Of a stretch of DNA of 64,000 nucleotides, positions 34,801-42,720 are shown piece by piece. The position numbers and the translations under genes are program-made. Positions within the stretch are counted from its first letter, which is position 1, and each line of letters begins with the position of its first letter. The DNA comes from DASUNP01 sp035249305 (GTDB lineage Bacteria; Acidobacteriota; Blastocatellia; UBA7656), in contig DATFGQ010000075.1 in the NCBI GenBank assembly GCA_035249305.1, positions 1 to 64,000 of the forward strand, given 5' to 3'. The notes below the pieces were generated by a model. The model was not told where the DNA came from. It was given only the letters and a program-made list of their open reading frames with translations, and ran no database searches.

Positions 34801-34877
34801 CACGCGCGGCCAAAGACTTAGGGCTTTCGCGCAAGGGGCTCTACCTGAAGATAGACCGCCTCAACTTCAAGCTCTGA
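31827..34877 (+). CDS. sigma-54-dependent transcriptional activator with long TPR sensor region
   Basis: Bacterial enhancer-binding protein of 1016 residues. Residues about 15-505 are TPR-like helical repeats, about 510-690 a possible GAF-like region, then an AAA+ domain from about 690 with Walker A GESGTGKE (720-727), Walker B LFLDELGD (788-795) and the sigma-54 contact loop GSFTGA (767-772, Ser for the usual Ala). An FIS-like helix-turn-helix lies at about 970-1016 (NIARAAKDLGLSRKGLYLKI). It would open sigma-54 promoters in response to a protein or ligand sensed by the TPR region. There is no receiver domain, so it is not a classical response regulator. Confidence 0.93.
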   Translation: MASRNIFTSGRVEDAVAAGQEALEDSRFEEAATYFQSALRMGPHPLEQEAVIRCKLSLAFEKRGMNREQMEAVSKYHNFADFVRLSEQVQMQVLIRLGWGHSYNNDIPRAIALFNQAMRIARRLEDKVSIGICFFGLGRAYRFVSEIRIARDQYSSALDFFRQVGSWRELAESYFNIGNIDFREGDYRNALQSIKQALAIIGDRNEHELLGRAYSDLALIYDNVELPTARAVAAWEKCIDHFQKAGNTFHLAINYNNLGYRLMWLGEWDRAEQMLRSAIEILKHTSRVVHLAGTIDTLAQLQVLRGRLDEADQLLQDSLAAFATIKNNDPLNKDNPLESSTHTTIGRYYLMKGHPDLAINHLERAVDIALRLGDRQYFSEARLWLAEGQIQAGRLDEARKNVETVRAHLRDTPDMLIWGLMMRMVAKIEAVQGHIAAAIQSLGQSTSIFEIRGSVYDRALNRIVLAQMLERRGSINEALAEVEIALAVFDRLGAEQDRRDAASLLESIKERQSQASTIESEILVDADQSPHLASILDGFTAQRLVQASVSRELLLHELASITREEAASRAAVVVEVIQNGEGDQQSSSLKLAAALGLGEDETERELKFLGSLGQEDYGRNSVFEFSDKQQSSFLLHIIEPEDERFRARTVRMEPLIYLIEQGLETQVLKSKTRRTHVFTPARLLQEVEMPGFVCASRAMSRVLEQINKIRSSDVTVLITGESGTGKELIARAVHAGSSRRFNVFLPFNCSAAPREMIESQLFGFRKGSFTGAMASNPGIIRAAEGGTLFLDELGDLPLDLQPKLLRFLQEGEIHPLGENQPIHVDVRVVAATNSDLERAVADGKFREDLFHRLNVIRIQVPPLRERREEIPALINHYMNLYLQEATKRDIQLSEEAVDLMVVYDWPGNVRQLCNEVRRIVAYSDSGSIVAPDLLSPEIIRASHDIQLPSAGLKKAFEAAPPIPENTTLAEAVEDLERRMIQEALKRSSGNIARAAKDLGLSRKGLYLKIDRLNFKL

Positions 34878-35333
34878 CACAACCGGCCACAAAGCAGTGA
34901 CGCGAAACTAAAGTTTTCATCCCGCCGGCTGAACCATCAAATTGACAGGTTTTGTTAGTCAACCTGACCGAAAAAGAAGTAATAGAACCGACCTCGCCTA
35001 GACGCCATATTCCCGCAAGGGTCTTGTTTACAACAATAGAACCTACATGGAAGATTCCTTCCGAAGTGGCATCAAGCTTGTATTTACTATCGCGCCGATT
35101 ACATAGGTTGTTTCCGAAACTTATCCAGAGGAGTGGAAGATAATGAACAGACCCGGCGTATGCACAGGCGTTATTTGGGACGGCGATTGGAAATAATCGG
35201 TCGAAAGCCAAGTAAGTTAGTCACAAGCAGCCCCCTTGCAATTATCCAGGCATTGAGCTTCAGCCAGCCAGCAGTATCAAAGAGCATCATCCGGGCTACG
35301 CTCCAATAGCCTCACAGCAGAGATTAGCCTTAG

Positions 35334-37859
35334 ATGGAATCGATTAAAGAGGAGATTAAGCAGAAGGGCACAGGCTGGGTTATCATGATGGCCTGCTTGT
35401 TCTTGATTGCAAGCATTTTGCTCGTGAAGGCGACGATTGAAGTCGTCTCCATCGGGGGGCAATCATTAATCATCTGCTCGGGGCTCGCTCTCATAATCGC
35501 CATAACCACGGCCAAACATCCGATAAACCTGTTCGGGACGAACACCTGCATTTCGACCTCGGAAGCTATCATATTCCTGGCAGTAATCACTCTCGGGCCG
35601 TACCACGGGCTTTTACTCGGCGCCATAGACATGTTCCTGGTCAGTCATCGCTTCAGGGTTAAGCCCAGCCTCTTCGCATTCAACATCTCAAATCAAGTCG
35701 CCTCTGTCTTCGTCGCAGGGAAAACCTACGCTGTAGTCGCCGGCTACTTAACAGAGAACCCATTGGCCGGGGAGTCGGGCAATACTCTGCTGCGCTTTGC
35801 GTTGCCGCTCGTGGCGTTGGCGCTTACCGACTATATGCTGCAATTCACCATGGTAGTCCTGATGCTATATCTAGAGAGAGTAGGCAAGATCGGGCAGAGG
35901 ATACGAGGCATGTTGCCATGGGAGCCGATCACCTATCTGGCGAATGCCACAGTCGCCGGCTTGATCAGCTATGTTTTTTACAAGCACGGTGTAATCCCCG
36001 TGGCGGTGACTCTACTGCTCGTTCTGCCCGTCCCCATAATCATCTACTACACGTTCCGAACCTATCGCGATAAGCTGAGCGGGCAGGAGAAGCATTACCA
36101 GGAACTGACAAGCATTTATGACTCTATACTCGAAATGCTCGCGATGGCGATCGACGCCAAAGACGATGTGACGCACGATCACATACAGCGCGTCAAACTC
36201 TTCGCCGGCAGGATGGGCGAGATGGTCGGGCTTTCGAATCTAGAGATCGAGGCTCTCAAGGCCGGTTCGCTCTTGCATGACATAGGCAAGATAGGTGTGC
36301 CAGCCTACATCTTAAACAAGCCGGGCAAGCTGACGCAGCATGAATTCGAGCAGATGAAGATGCACACGATCATCGGGGCGGACATGCTGTCGAACGTCAA
36401 CTTCCGTTACCCTGTGGTCCCTATCGTGCGCCATCACCACGAGCGGTGGGACGGGCGCGGCTACCCGGACGGCCTGAAGGGCGAACAGATACCGATAACC
36501 GCGCGCATCCTGACCCTGGTCGACAACTACGACGCGCTCAGGTCGGACAGGCCCTACAAGAAAGGCATGACGCGCGAAGAAGCGCTCGAATACATCAAAC
36601 AGAACGCGGGAACCTTCTTCGACCCGCACCTTGTAGAGATGTTTTTATCGACCGTAGACCAGTTGGAGGCCGAGGCCTCGGCCTCTTCGTTCAAGCCGCC
36701 TGAGTCTAAGAAGCGCAGCCCGATCCCCTCGGCAGCGATGGCGTCGGCCAGCCCGGCCGCCGGGCTACAGGCCGAGCCTCAGATCGACCGCGCCGCGGCG
36801 GCCCTCAATTCTATAGCGGAGACCAATCAGCGAGTCACGGCCCTCTACGAGATGTCGCGCACGCTCGCCAGCATAATATCTGTCGAAGACACCGTAGCCA
36901 TTCTTGCGAACCGACTTGCCAAGCTAGTTCCCTTTACCACGTGCGCCATCTCGTTGTTCGACGCCTCACGATCGGAATTCGAGATCGTGCACGCGCTGGG
37001 CCTCCACGCAGACCGCTTCCTCCATCGCCGTCAGCCGGCCGAGGCGGGCATCACCGGCTACGTCATAACGAACCAGCGGGCCATGTACAACACGAAGCCT
37101 GCGCTCGACATCGGTTTTTTGGGGGCCGAGGCCGCCAACGAGTACAAAGGCGTGATGGTCTTCCCGCTAGTCAAGAACCAGGAGGCGCTCGGCGCGATAG
37201 CGCTCTACTCGACAGAGATAGAGACGTACGCCGTCGACCACATACAGTTGATGGATTCCATCAGCCAGCCGGCCTCGGATGCCGTCTATAACGCGATCGC
37301 CTACGAGCAGGCGCAGAGAGACGCGCTCACCGACGCGGCGACGGGCCTGGCGAACATGCGCGCGCTGACGACTCAGTTCGAGCGCGAGCGGGCCCGCAGC
37401 GAGCGATTGGGCACCCCGCTTGCGATGGTCTTGCTCTGCCTCAACAGTATGGGCGAGCTTTCGAGCCGTCCGGGCGCGGGGACAGAGAGCTTGGTGGCGG
37501 AGCTCGGCAAGATGGTAAAACAGCAGGTTCGCGAGACGGACCTCGTAGCCTGCTACTCTACCAACACCTTGATAGCGCTCCTGCCCGATACAGGTTTGGC
37601 GGAGGCGAGCGACGTGCGCGCGCGCATACGCCAGGCGGTTTACAACCTTGAGATCGGCGACGCGGTTCAGATCAGCCTCGGCTCGGCCGTCAGCCCCGGC
37701 GACGGCAGCACCCTGGAAGAGCTTCTCCAGGCCGCGAAGATAGACTCGATAGCCGGCCTCGAAGCCTTAACGACATTTCGCGACCTCGGCTTCAATGACA
37801 AGCCCGACCAGAGCGACCTCGTCTGGGCTATGAAGGATACGACCTCGAAAGCTTCATAA
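35334..37859 (+). CDS. membrane HD-GYP c-di-GMP phosphodiesterase with GAF and degenerate GGDEF domains
   Basis: Signalling protein of 841 residues. The first about 240 residues form seven or eight membrane helices (MASE-like sensor). Residues about 260-440 are an HD-GYP domain with HDIGK (near 315) and HHHERWDGRGYPDG (near 365-378), so the phosphodiesterase is expected to be active on c-di-GMP. A GAF domain is at about 500-650, then a GGDEF domain at about 665-820. In the last, the catalytic GGDEF stretch reads STNTL, so it cannot make c-di-GMP and may act as a sensor. It lies between the sigma-54 activator and the peptide genes. The 456-base gap before it holds nothing I can identify with confidence. 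Confidence 0.9.
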   Translation: MESIKEEIKQKGTGWVIMMACLFLIASILLVKATIEVVSIGGQSLIICSGLALIIAITTAKHPINLFGTNTCISTSEAIIFLAVITLGPYHGLLLGAIDMFLVSHRFRVKPSLFAFNISNQVASVFVAGKTYAVVAGYLTENPLAGESGNTLLRFALPLVALALTDYMLQFTMVVLMLYLERVGKIGQRIRGMLPWEPITYLANATVAGLISYVFYKHGVIPVAVTLLLVLPVPIIIYYTFRTYRDKLSGQEKHYQELTSIYDSILEMLAMAIDAKDDVTHDHIQRVKLFAGRMGEMVGLSNLEIEALKAGSLLHDIGKIGVPAYILNKPGKLTQHEFEQMKMHTIIGADMLSNVNFRYPVVPIVRHHHERWDGRGYPDGLKGEQIPITARILTLVDNYDALRSDRPYKKGMTREEALEYIKQNAGTFFDPHLVEMFLSTVDQLEAEASASSFKPPESKKRSPIPSAAMASASPAAGLQAEPQIDRAAAALNSIAETNQRVTALYEMSRTLASIISVEDTVAILANRLAKLVPFTTCAISLFDASRSEFEIVHALGLHADRFLHRRQPAEAGITGYVITNQRAMYNTKPALDIGFLGAEAANEYKGVMVFPLVKNQEALGAIALYSTEIETYAVDHIQLMDSISQPASDAVYNAIAYEQAQRDALTDAATGLANMRALTTQFERERARSERLGTPLAMVLLCLNSMGELSSRPGAGTESLVAELGKMVKQQVRETDLVACYSTNTLIALLPDTGLAEASDVRARIRQAVYNLEIGDAVQISLGSAVSPGDGSTLEELLQAAKIDSIAGLEALTTFRDLGFNDKPDQSDLVWAMKDTTSKAS

Positions 37860-37879
37860 GCTACCCGCCTCTTAAACCT

Positions 37880-37896
37880 GTGTAGCTGCTATACAC
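37880..37896 (+). promoter_or_regulatory. candidate operator site A (GTGTAGCTGCTATACAC)
   Basis: A 17-base near-palindrome about 190 bases upstream of the sigma-54 promoter at 38070. Sites B and C share its core GTGTAG..N..ACAC, so it is likely a binding site for an activator. Confidence 0.6.
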
Positions 37897-37898
37897 GC

Positions 37899-37914
37899 GT
37901 GTAGTAGGTACACA
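37899..37914 (+). promoter_or_regulatory. candidate operator site B (GTGTAGTAGGTACACA)
   Basis: A 16-base imperfect palindrome starting 19 bases after the start of site A, about two helical turns away. Same half-site words GTGTA and ACAC. Confidence 0.6.
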
Positions 37915-37966
37915 TCCTCCCGTAATCACTCAAATAAAAAGCCTTAGATCTCCATCCGAGGAAAGT

Positions 37967-37982
37967 GTGTAGCAGGTTCACA
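37967..37982 (+). promoter_or_regulatory. candidate operator site C (GTGTAGCAGGTTCACA)
   Basis: Third copy of the same 16-base pattern, about 100 bases upstream of the promoter. The spacing and upstream position suit enhancer sites of a sigma-54 activator. The distant regulator gene at 31827 is the obvious candidate. Confidence 0.6.
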
Positions 37983-38069
37983 GATTTGGATCGGCCAGGT
38001 CCCTCTCCCGTATTCTGCTAAGTTATTCTATCTAGGCGAAGGCCGATTAATTTGGGGCGCGCAATATTG

Positions 38070-38085
38070 CGGCACGCGTCTTGCC
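38070..38085 (+). promoter_or_regulatory. sigma-54 promoter, CGGCACG-N4-TTGCC
   Basis: Matches TGGCACGN4TTGCA at all but two positions: GGCACG at 38071-38076 and TTGC at 38081-38084, with the -24 GG and -12 GC pair at exact spacing. It lies about 100 bases before the first peptide gene. Transcription would begin near 38096. Confidence 0.72.
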
Positions 38086-38187
38086 AAGTCTATGTGCGTA
38101 ACAAGGAAGTTGCAGAGGCCCAGAGGTTAGGCCAAGCAACAAATGACAATCCAAATCAAAATGCTAAGGCTAAGAAAGGAGCATCCC

Positions 38188-38295
38188 ATGACTAACGAAA
38201 TGACCATACTGAGCGACGGAGTGATTCTCGACGACCTGATGATCGAGGAGATGGAAGAGGTAGTTGCCCCGGGTATCGCGATAGTTCCCAACTAA
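38188..38295 (+). CDS. 35-residue acidic precursor-like peptide, copy 1
   Basis: Peptide of 35 residues beginning MTNEMTILSDGV. It has eight acidic residues and no Lys, Arg or His at all. An acidic helix-like leader (DDLMIEEMEEVV) is followed by a short hydrophobic tail, APGIAIVPN. AAAGGAG lies six bases before the ATG. There is no Cys, no Gly-Gly and no lanthionine-type Ser/Thr/Cys in the tail. The layout and the adjacent M50-HlyD gene suggest a leader-core peptide that is cut and exported. The coding sequence is identical, base for base, to that at 38457-38564. Confidence 0.72.
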   Translation: MTNEMTILSDGVILDDLMIEEMEEVVAPGIAIVPN

Positions 38296-38456
38296 ACCCG
38301 ACGGCAGAGATTAAGGCGCGGCGTCGCAGAAATGATCGTAACTCCTCAGGCTCCGCGACAGCCGGGTGATGAAAGAGATTTCAGCGCCGCGCCCTTTACA
38401 AAGGCCCGTTTGAAAACGCACTTAAACTTCAAACAAAACTTTAAAAGGAGATCGAT
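38296..38456 (+). other. hairpin-rich tail of peptide copy 1
   Basis: Complementary arms GGCGCGGCG (near 38315) and CGCCGCGCC (near 38390) can pair across about 60 bases. The region resembles the tail of copy 2 but has diverged. A stem of this kind could stabilise the upstream mRNA segment. No terminator T-run is present. Confidence 0.5.
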
Positions 38457-38564
38457 ATGACTAACGAAATGACCATACTGAGCGACGGAGTGATTCTCGA
38501 CGACCTGATGATCGAGGAGATGGAAGAGGTAGTTGCCCCGGGTATCGCGATAGTTCCCAACTAA
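38457..38564 (+). CDS. 35-residue acidic precursor-like peptide, copy 2
   Basis: Same 35-residue peptide as copy 1, with all 108 coding bases identical. It has its own ribosome binding site, AAAAGGAG, six bases before the ATG. The upstream 5' flank differs from that of copy 1, whereas the 3' tail is related. Two copies of one precursor behind one promoter would raise the amount of peptide. Confidence 0.72.
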   Translation: MTNEMTILSDGVILDDLMIEEMEEVVAPGIAIVPN

Positions 38565-38696
38565 ACCCGGCATCACGGATTAAGGCGCGCCGTCGCCGAA
38601 TCTGGTACAATCACCGGGCTTCACGACAGTCAGGTGATGAGAGGCCAAGGTTCAACGACGACGCGCCTTTCGTGTCTCTAGAACCCGAGCAGCAAA
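38565..38696 (+). other. hairpin-rich tail of peptide copy 2
   Basis: Arms GGCGCGCCGTCG (near 38583) and CGACGACGCGCC (near 38660) pair with one mismatch; an inner ATCACC/GGTGAT stem is also possible. Same general design as the tail of copy 1, though the exact pairs differ. The protease-adaptor gene starts at 38697. Confidence 0.45.
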
Positions 38697-41210
38697 ATGA
38701 GCACCGCCCCTTCACAAAATGATAGTTACTGCCTTTACCCGCCGCGCGTCGCCGACGAAGTAGACGTAACCGAGCAAGTCGAAGACGGCCTCACCCGCTA
38801 CGTCGTGAGAAACACGCGGACCTCGCGTTATTTCCTGCTCAAGACGGCCGAATACCAGGTCTTCCGCCGGATCGACGGCGCCCACTCTTTAAATGAGATC
38901 AGCCGGGGCGGGCGCGATTCTTCGGGCCCGCGCGTCTCCCGCGCGGCGCTCGTAAAGTTCCTCTCCCGTCTCGAATCGCTAGGGCTTTTGGCCGCAGGCG
39001 GCGCGGACGCGGCACAGGACTCGACCGGTCAAGAGCGCGGGCTCTACTTCCGCGTGCGTCTGTTCAACCCCGACCGTTTTCTCAGTTGGCTAGACCGCAG
39101 CTTCGGATGGGCTCTGACGCGGCCCTTCATCGTCGCTTCGTTCGTGATGATGGCCGTGGCCGTCATCGGCCTGCTCGTGAGGGCCGACGAGGTCGCAAGC
39201 TATACGGCTTACGCTTACCAGGAGTATGGGCTGGTCGTGATTATGCTGGTGGCCTTGACGATCACCGCTTCGCACGAGTTCGCGCACGGGCTGGCCTGCA
39301 AGCATTTCGGCGGCGACGTGAAGGAGGTCGGCCTCCTGATGATCTATTACGTGCTGCCGGCGCTCTACTGTAACGTGTCGGACATTTACCGCATCGGCCG
39401 AAAAAGCGAGCGGCTCTGGGTCATAGGCGCGGGCATCTACTGGCAGCTCGGCGTGAGCGCCGTGGCCGCGCTCATATGGCTTGCCGCCACGCCCTTCACG
39501 CCGCTCGCCGATCTGACGTTTCTCATCTTTATCGGGGGCACGCTAAACGTGCTGTTCAACTGCAACCCGCTTATAAAACTCGACGGCTATTACGCGTTCT
39601 CACAAATTGTAGGCGTGCCGAACCTACAGGCGCGCTCGTCGCAGTACGTCGGCCGGGTCGCCGCCCGCCTTCTGGGCGAGGGCGACGGGCGCAAAGATAA
39701 GTTCAACAGGCCCGCCCTGCTGATAGGCTACTGGCTCTGCTCTATCGTCTACTCCGTGGGATTGATATGGTTCATCCTGGCGTGGATGGGCAACTGGTTG
39801 ATAGACGGCCTGGGCCTGTTTGGAGTTCTGCTAACACTTCTACTCGCCGCCTTGCTTACGGAAAGATGGTGGAAGCCTCTCTTCAAAGGAGCAACGACTA
39901 TGTCAGCACAAAAACCCGCACTGGAGACGAAACCCGAACAATCGGCCGAAGCAGCGCCGCGCAAGCGATGGTTCACCAACCGCCGCCGGGTGGTAAAGTG
40001 GGGGCTGGCGGTCTTAATAGTCGCGGCGCTGGTCGCGCCGTGGGAGGCTTCGACCGGGAGCGACTGCGCCCTGACCCTCCCGCCGGGCCGCGAAGAGGTC
40101 GCCCGCGCAAACACCGACGCCGTGCTCAGAGAGATCCTCGTTCGCCCGGGCGACGCCGTGGCCGAAGGCGCGAAGCTCGCGCACCTCGCCAACCCCGAGA
40201 TCGAAGACCGGCTGACTCAGCTCAACTCTGAGATAGAGCAGCTACACTCCCGGTCTTCGCGCATCGAAGAGGAGCTTCGCGTGAGAAGCGAACTGCTCCT
40301 GTCGGCGAACTTCAAAGAGGTGGACCGCAAGCGGATCGTGAGCGAGCTCAAAGAGGAATCGAGCCACATAACCGGCTGGGGCTCGCAGCAGGCGGCATCC
40401 TCGCCGCTCCCCGCGTCACTGGCCGTGCTTCAATCGGAGATCGAGCTGAAACAGACGGCGGTCGAACACAACCGCCGCGAGGTCGAACGCTACAAGAAGC
40501 TCCTTGAGCAGGGGCTGGTCGGGAGCCAGCTCTATGACCGGGCCGTGGCCGAGATGCGTATGAGCGAGAAAGAGCTACAGGGCGCGCGATCGCGCCTCGA
40601 AGCCGCGATAGTCGAGCACCGCCGCGTGACCAGCGGGGCCGAGACGAACTCGCTGGTCGCCGAGACAGAAGCGAGGGCCGCGCGGTCGAACTTCGACGCG
40701 TTGATCGCGGAGCTCCACGCCAACCGCCAGCAGATGGAATCGCTCCGCCAGCGCAGGGAGATACTGCAACGCGAATACGACGGAATGAACGTGCTTGCGC
40801 CGAAGGCGGGCGTCATACTCGGCGACGACCTGCACAAGATGGTGGGCCGCCGCTATACGCGCGGCGAAGAGATATGCCGGATAGGGGAGCTTGAGCAGTT
40901 CCTTCTCAGAATCGACGTGAGCGAGCGCGAGATCGCCGACGTGCGGTTAGACAGCCCCGTCCGCTTCAAGCTGAAGACAATCCCAGGCCGGACTTTCACC
41001 GGCCGCGTCTCGAAGATCAACGCCGAGCCGGTCACGGACGCGCGGGGCCAGCAGTTCTACCCCGTCGAAGTAATGGTCGAAAACTCCGACGGCCTCTTGC
41101 GACCGGGTATGACAGGGTTCGCGCGCATAAGCTTCGGCAACCAGGCGATAGGGATGATATTGGCTCAGAAGCTCTGGCACTCGCTCAGGCCCGAGCTCTG
41201 GCTGTTCTGA
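38697..41210 (+). CDS. PqqD-like - M50 site-2-type protease - HlyD-type adaptor fusion
   Basis: Membrane protein of 837 residues, apparently made to bind, cut and export peptides. Residues about 12-100 resemble the PqqD-like fold that binds RiPP leader peptides. An M50 zinc protease follows, with HEFAH (193-197) and the second motif NPLIKLDGYY (290-299, Asp296), within about seven membrane helices. After a membrane segment at about 432-450 comes an HlyD-type periplasmic part with biotinyl-lipoyl-like strands, two coiled-coil arms (about 500-525 and 570-690) and a barrel block IDVSEREIADVRLDS. It resembles YydH-type peptide proteases. No modification enzyme or ABC transporter is nearby. The ATG at 38697 has a poor ribosome binding site. 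Confidence 0.9.
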   Translation: MSTAPSQNDSYCLYPPRVADEVDVTEQVEDGLTRYVVRNTRTSRYFLLKTAEYQVFRRIDGAHSLNEISRGGRDSSGPRVSRAALVKFLSRLESLGLLAAGGADAAQDSTGQERGLYFRVRLFNPDRFLSWLDRSFGWALTRPFIVASFVMMAVAVIGLLVRADEVASYTAYAYQEYGLVVIMLVALTITASHEFAHGLACKHFGGDVKEVGLLMIYYVLPALYCNVSDIYRIGRKSERLWVIGAGIYWQLGVSAVAALIWLAATPFTPLADLTFLIFIGGTLNVLFNCNPLIKLDGYYAFSQIVGVPNLQARSSQYVGRVAARLLGEGDGRKDKFNRPALLIGYWLCSIVYSVGLIWFILAWMGNWLIDGLGLFGVLLTLLLAALLTERWWKPLFKGATTMSAQKPALETKPEQSAEAAPRKRWFTNRRRVVKWGLAVLIVAALVAPWEASTGSDCALTLPPGREEVARANTDAVLREILVRPGDAVAEGAKLAHLANPEIEDRLTQLNSEIEQLHSRSSRIEEELRVRSELLLSANFKEVDRKRIVSELKEESSHITGWGSQQAASSPLPASLAVLQSEIELKQTAVEHNRREVERYKKLLEQGLVGSQLYDRAVAEMRMSEKELQGARSRLEAAIVEHRRVTSGAETNSLVAETEARAARSNFDALIAELHANRQQMESLRQRREILQREYDGMNVLAPKAGVILGDDLHKMVGRRYTRGEEICRIGELEQFLLRIDVSEREIADVRLDSPVRFKLKTIPGRTFTGRVSKINAEPVTDARGQQFYPVEVMVENSDGLLRPGMTGFARISFGNQAIGMILAQKLWHSLRPELWLF

Positions 41211-42611
41211 TTAAGGGGCGAGGCTCTTTCGTATACGGTCGCGGTACTCGTTCGCTTTAGCGCGCACTGCCGCCTCGTCGACCGTAAGCACGCGGCCCCT
41301 CTCCATCACTACTCGACCGTTTATCATCACCGTCTCTACGTCGGCCGCTTTAGTCGCGTACGTCAGGTGCGAGTAGACGTTGTAAAGCGGCGTCTGGTGC
41401 GCGCCGTTCGTGCCGATGATTATCAGGTCGGCGAGCTTCCCCGCCTCAAGCGAGCCTATCTCTTTGTCGAGATGAATCGCGCGCGCTCCCCTGATCGTCG
41501 CCATCTCAATCGCCTCGCGCGCGGCGAGCGTCGTCGGGTCTTTAGAGATGAGCTTGTGCAGCTTGGCCGCGGTATCGATCTCTTCCCACAGGCTCAGGTC
41601 GTTATTCGAAGCCGCCCCATCCGTGCCAAGCCCTACGTTGACTCCCGCGCGCAACATCTGTGGGACCGGCGAGACTCCGGCCGCAAGCTTCATATTCGAT
41701 TGAGGGCAATGGCCTACGCCCACACGGCGGCTGGCGAGCGTCTTTATGTCATCTTCCGTCGGCCAGACTACGTGAGCCGCTATGACGCGGTCGTCGAGCA
41801 CGCCTATCCGGTCGAGGTAAGCGACCGAGCTTGCGTTGTAACGCTCCTGAATCGTCTTCACCTCGGCATAGTCTTCGGCCACGTGTATGACGAGCGGCGC
41901 CTTGTGGCGGGAGGAGAACTCGTGGGCCTGTTTCAGGTGCTCGGTCGAGACGGTGTAAGGCGCGTGCGGCGCGATGGCGGGCGTGATGAGCGGGTGATTC
42001 TTCCACTTGTTTACGAACTTTTCGACGTAAGCCATCCCGGCGTCCCAGGTCTTGTTGTCGGGCGCGGGAAAATCTATCAGCGTCTCGCCGAGCACGGCCC
42101 GCATCCCCGCGCGAGCCGTCTCGTCGGCGATCGCGTCTTCGAAGTAGTACATGTCGACGTAGGTAGTCGTGCCGCCGCGAATCATCTCAAGGCAGCCGAG
42201 GCGCGTGCCCCAGCGCACGAACTGCTCGTCGACGTTTTTCGCCTCGGCCGGGAAGATGTACTTTTGCAGCCAGTCCATCAACACCAGGTCGTCGGCTATG
42301 CCCCGGAACAGCACCATAGGCACGTGCGTGTGCGTGTTTATCAACCCAGGCATCACAATACGGCCGCGAGCGTCGATCGTGCGTGCGGCGGCGTACTTTC
42401 GAGTGACCTCGGCCCATTGGCCAACTTCAACGATGCGCTCGCGGCGCACGACGACCGCGCCGTCTTCGATCACGCGCGCCGCGCCGTCCATGGTGACGAC
42501 CCACCCGCCGCGTACGATGATGTCCGCGCGCTCAAGCCCCTGCGCCGGACAAGGTAGTGCCGTAACGATCAGCGTCACGAACAGAAAGACGACTACGAGA
42601 GTTCTTCTCAA
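41211..42611 (-). CDS. exported amidohydrolase, MTA/SAH-deaminase-like
   Basis: Amidohydrolase of 466 residues in the TRZ/ATZ-MtaD group, which deaminates 5'-methylthioadenosine, S-adenosylhomocysteine or similar adenosine derivatives. Metal ligands HTHVP (NTHTHVP near 93-99), HAPYTVS, the His in IHVAEDYAEV and the Asp in LGTDGAASNN are all in place. A clear signal peptide (RRTLVVVFLFVTLIVTALPC) points to the periplasm, unusual for a family that is mostly cytosolic. It is the last gene of the nucleoside-salvage group on the minus strand, so it may deaminate nucleosides before uptake. Exact substrate is inferred only. Confidence 0.87.
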   Translation of the reverse strand: MRRTLVVVFLFVTLIVTALPCPAQGLERADIIVRGGWVVTMDGAARVIEDGAVVVRRERIVEVGQWAEVTRKYAAARTIDARGRIVMPGLINTHTHVPMVLFRGIADDLVLMDWLQKYIFPAEAKNVDEQFVRWGTRLGCLEMIRGGTTTYVDMYYFEDAIADETARAGMRAVLGETLIDFPAPDNKTWDAGMAYVEKFVNKWKNHPLITPAIAPHAPYTVSTEHLKQAHEFSSRHKAPLVIHVAEDYAEVKTIQERYNASSVAYLDRIGVLDDRVIAAHVVWPTEDDIKTLASRRVGVGHCPQSNMKLAAGVSPVPQMLRAGVNVGLGTDGAASNNDLSLWEEIDTAAKLHKLISKDPTTLAAREAIEMATIRGARAIHLDKEIGSLEAGKLADLIIIGTNGAHQTPLYNVYSHLTYATKAADVETVMINGRVVMERGRVLTVDEAAVRAKANEYRDRIRKSLAP

Positions 42612-42720
42612 GCGATCCCCTCCGCATTGTTTATGAAAGCAGTAGAGTCTATCCCGGCAGGCGAGCCGGAAACAAGCAGAAGGTAAGAATCGTGTGGCCT
42701 TGCCGGGACGGTTTGAAGGG

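Noticed and set aside
35067..35082. A second sigma-54-like promoter upstream of the HD-GYP gene
   Set aside because: TGGCATC-N4-TTGTA loses the -12 GC pair and is about 250 bases from the gene; too weak to call.
34878..35333. Long gap after the sigma-54 activator examined for RNA genes or riboswitches
   Set aside because: One weak near-palindrome (TGACAGGTT..AACCTGA) only; nothing supportable.
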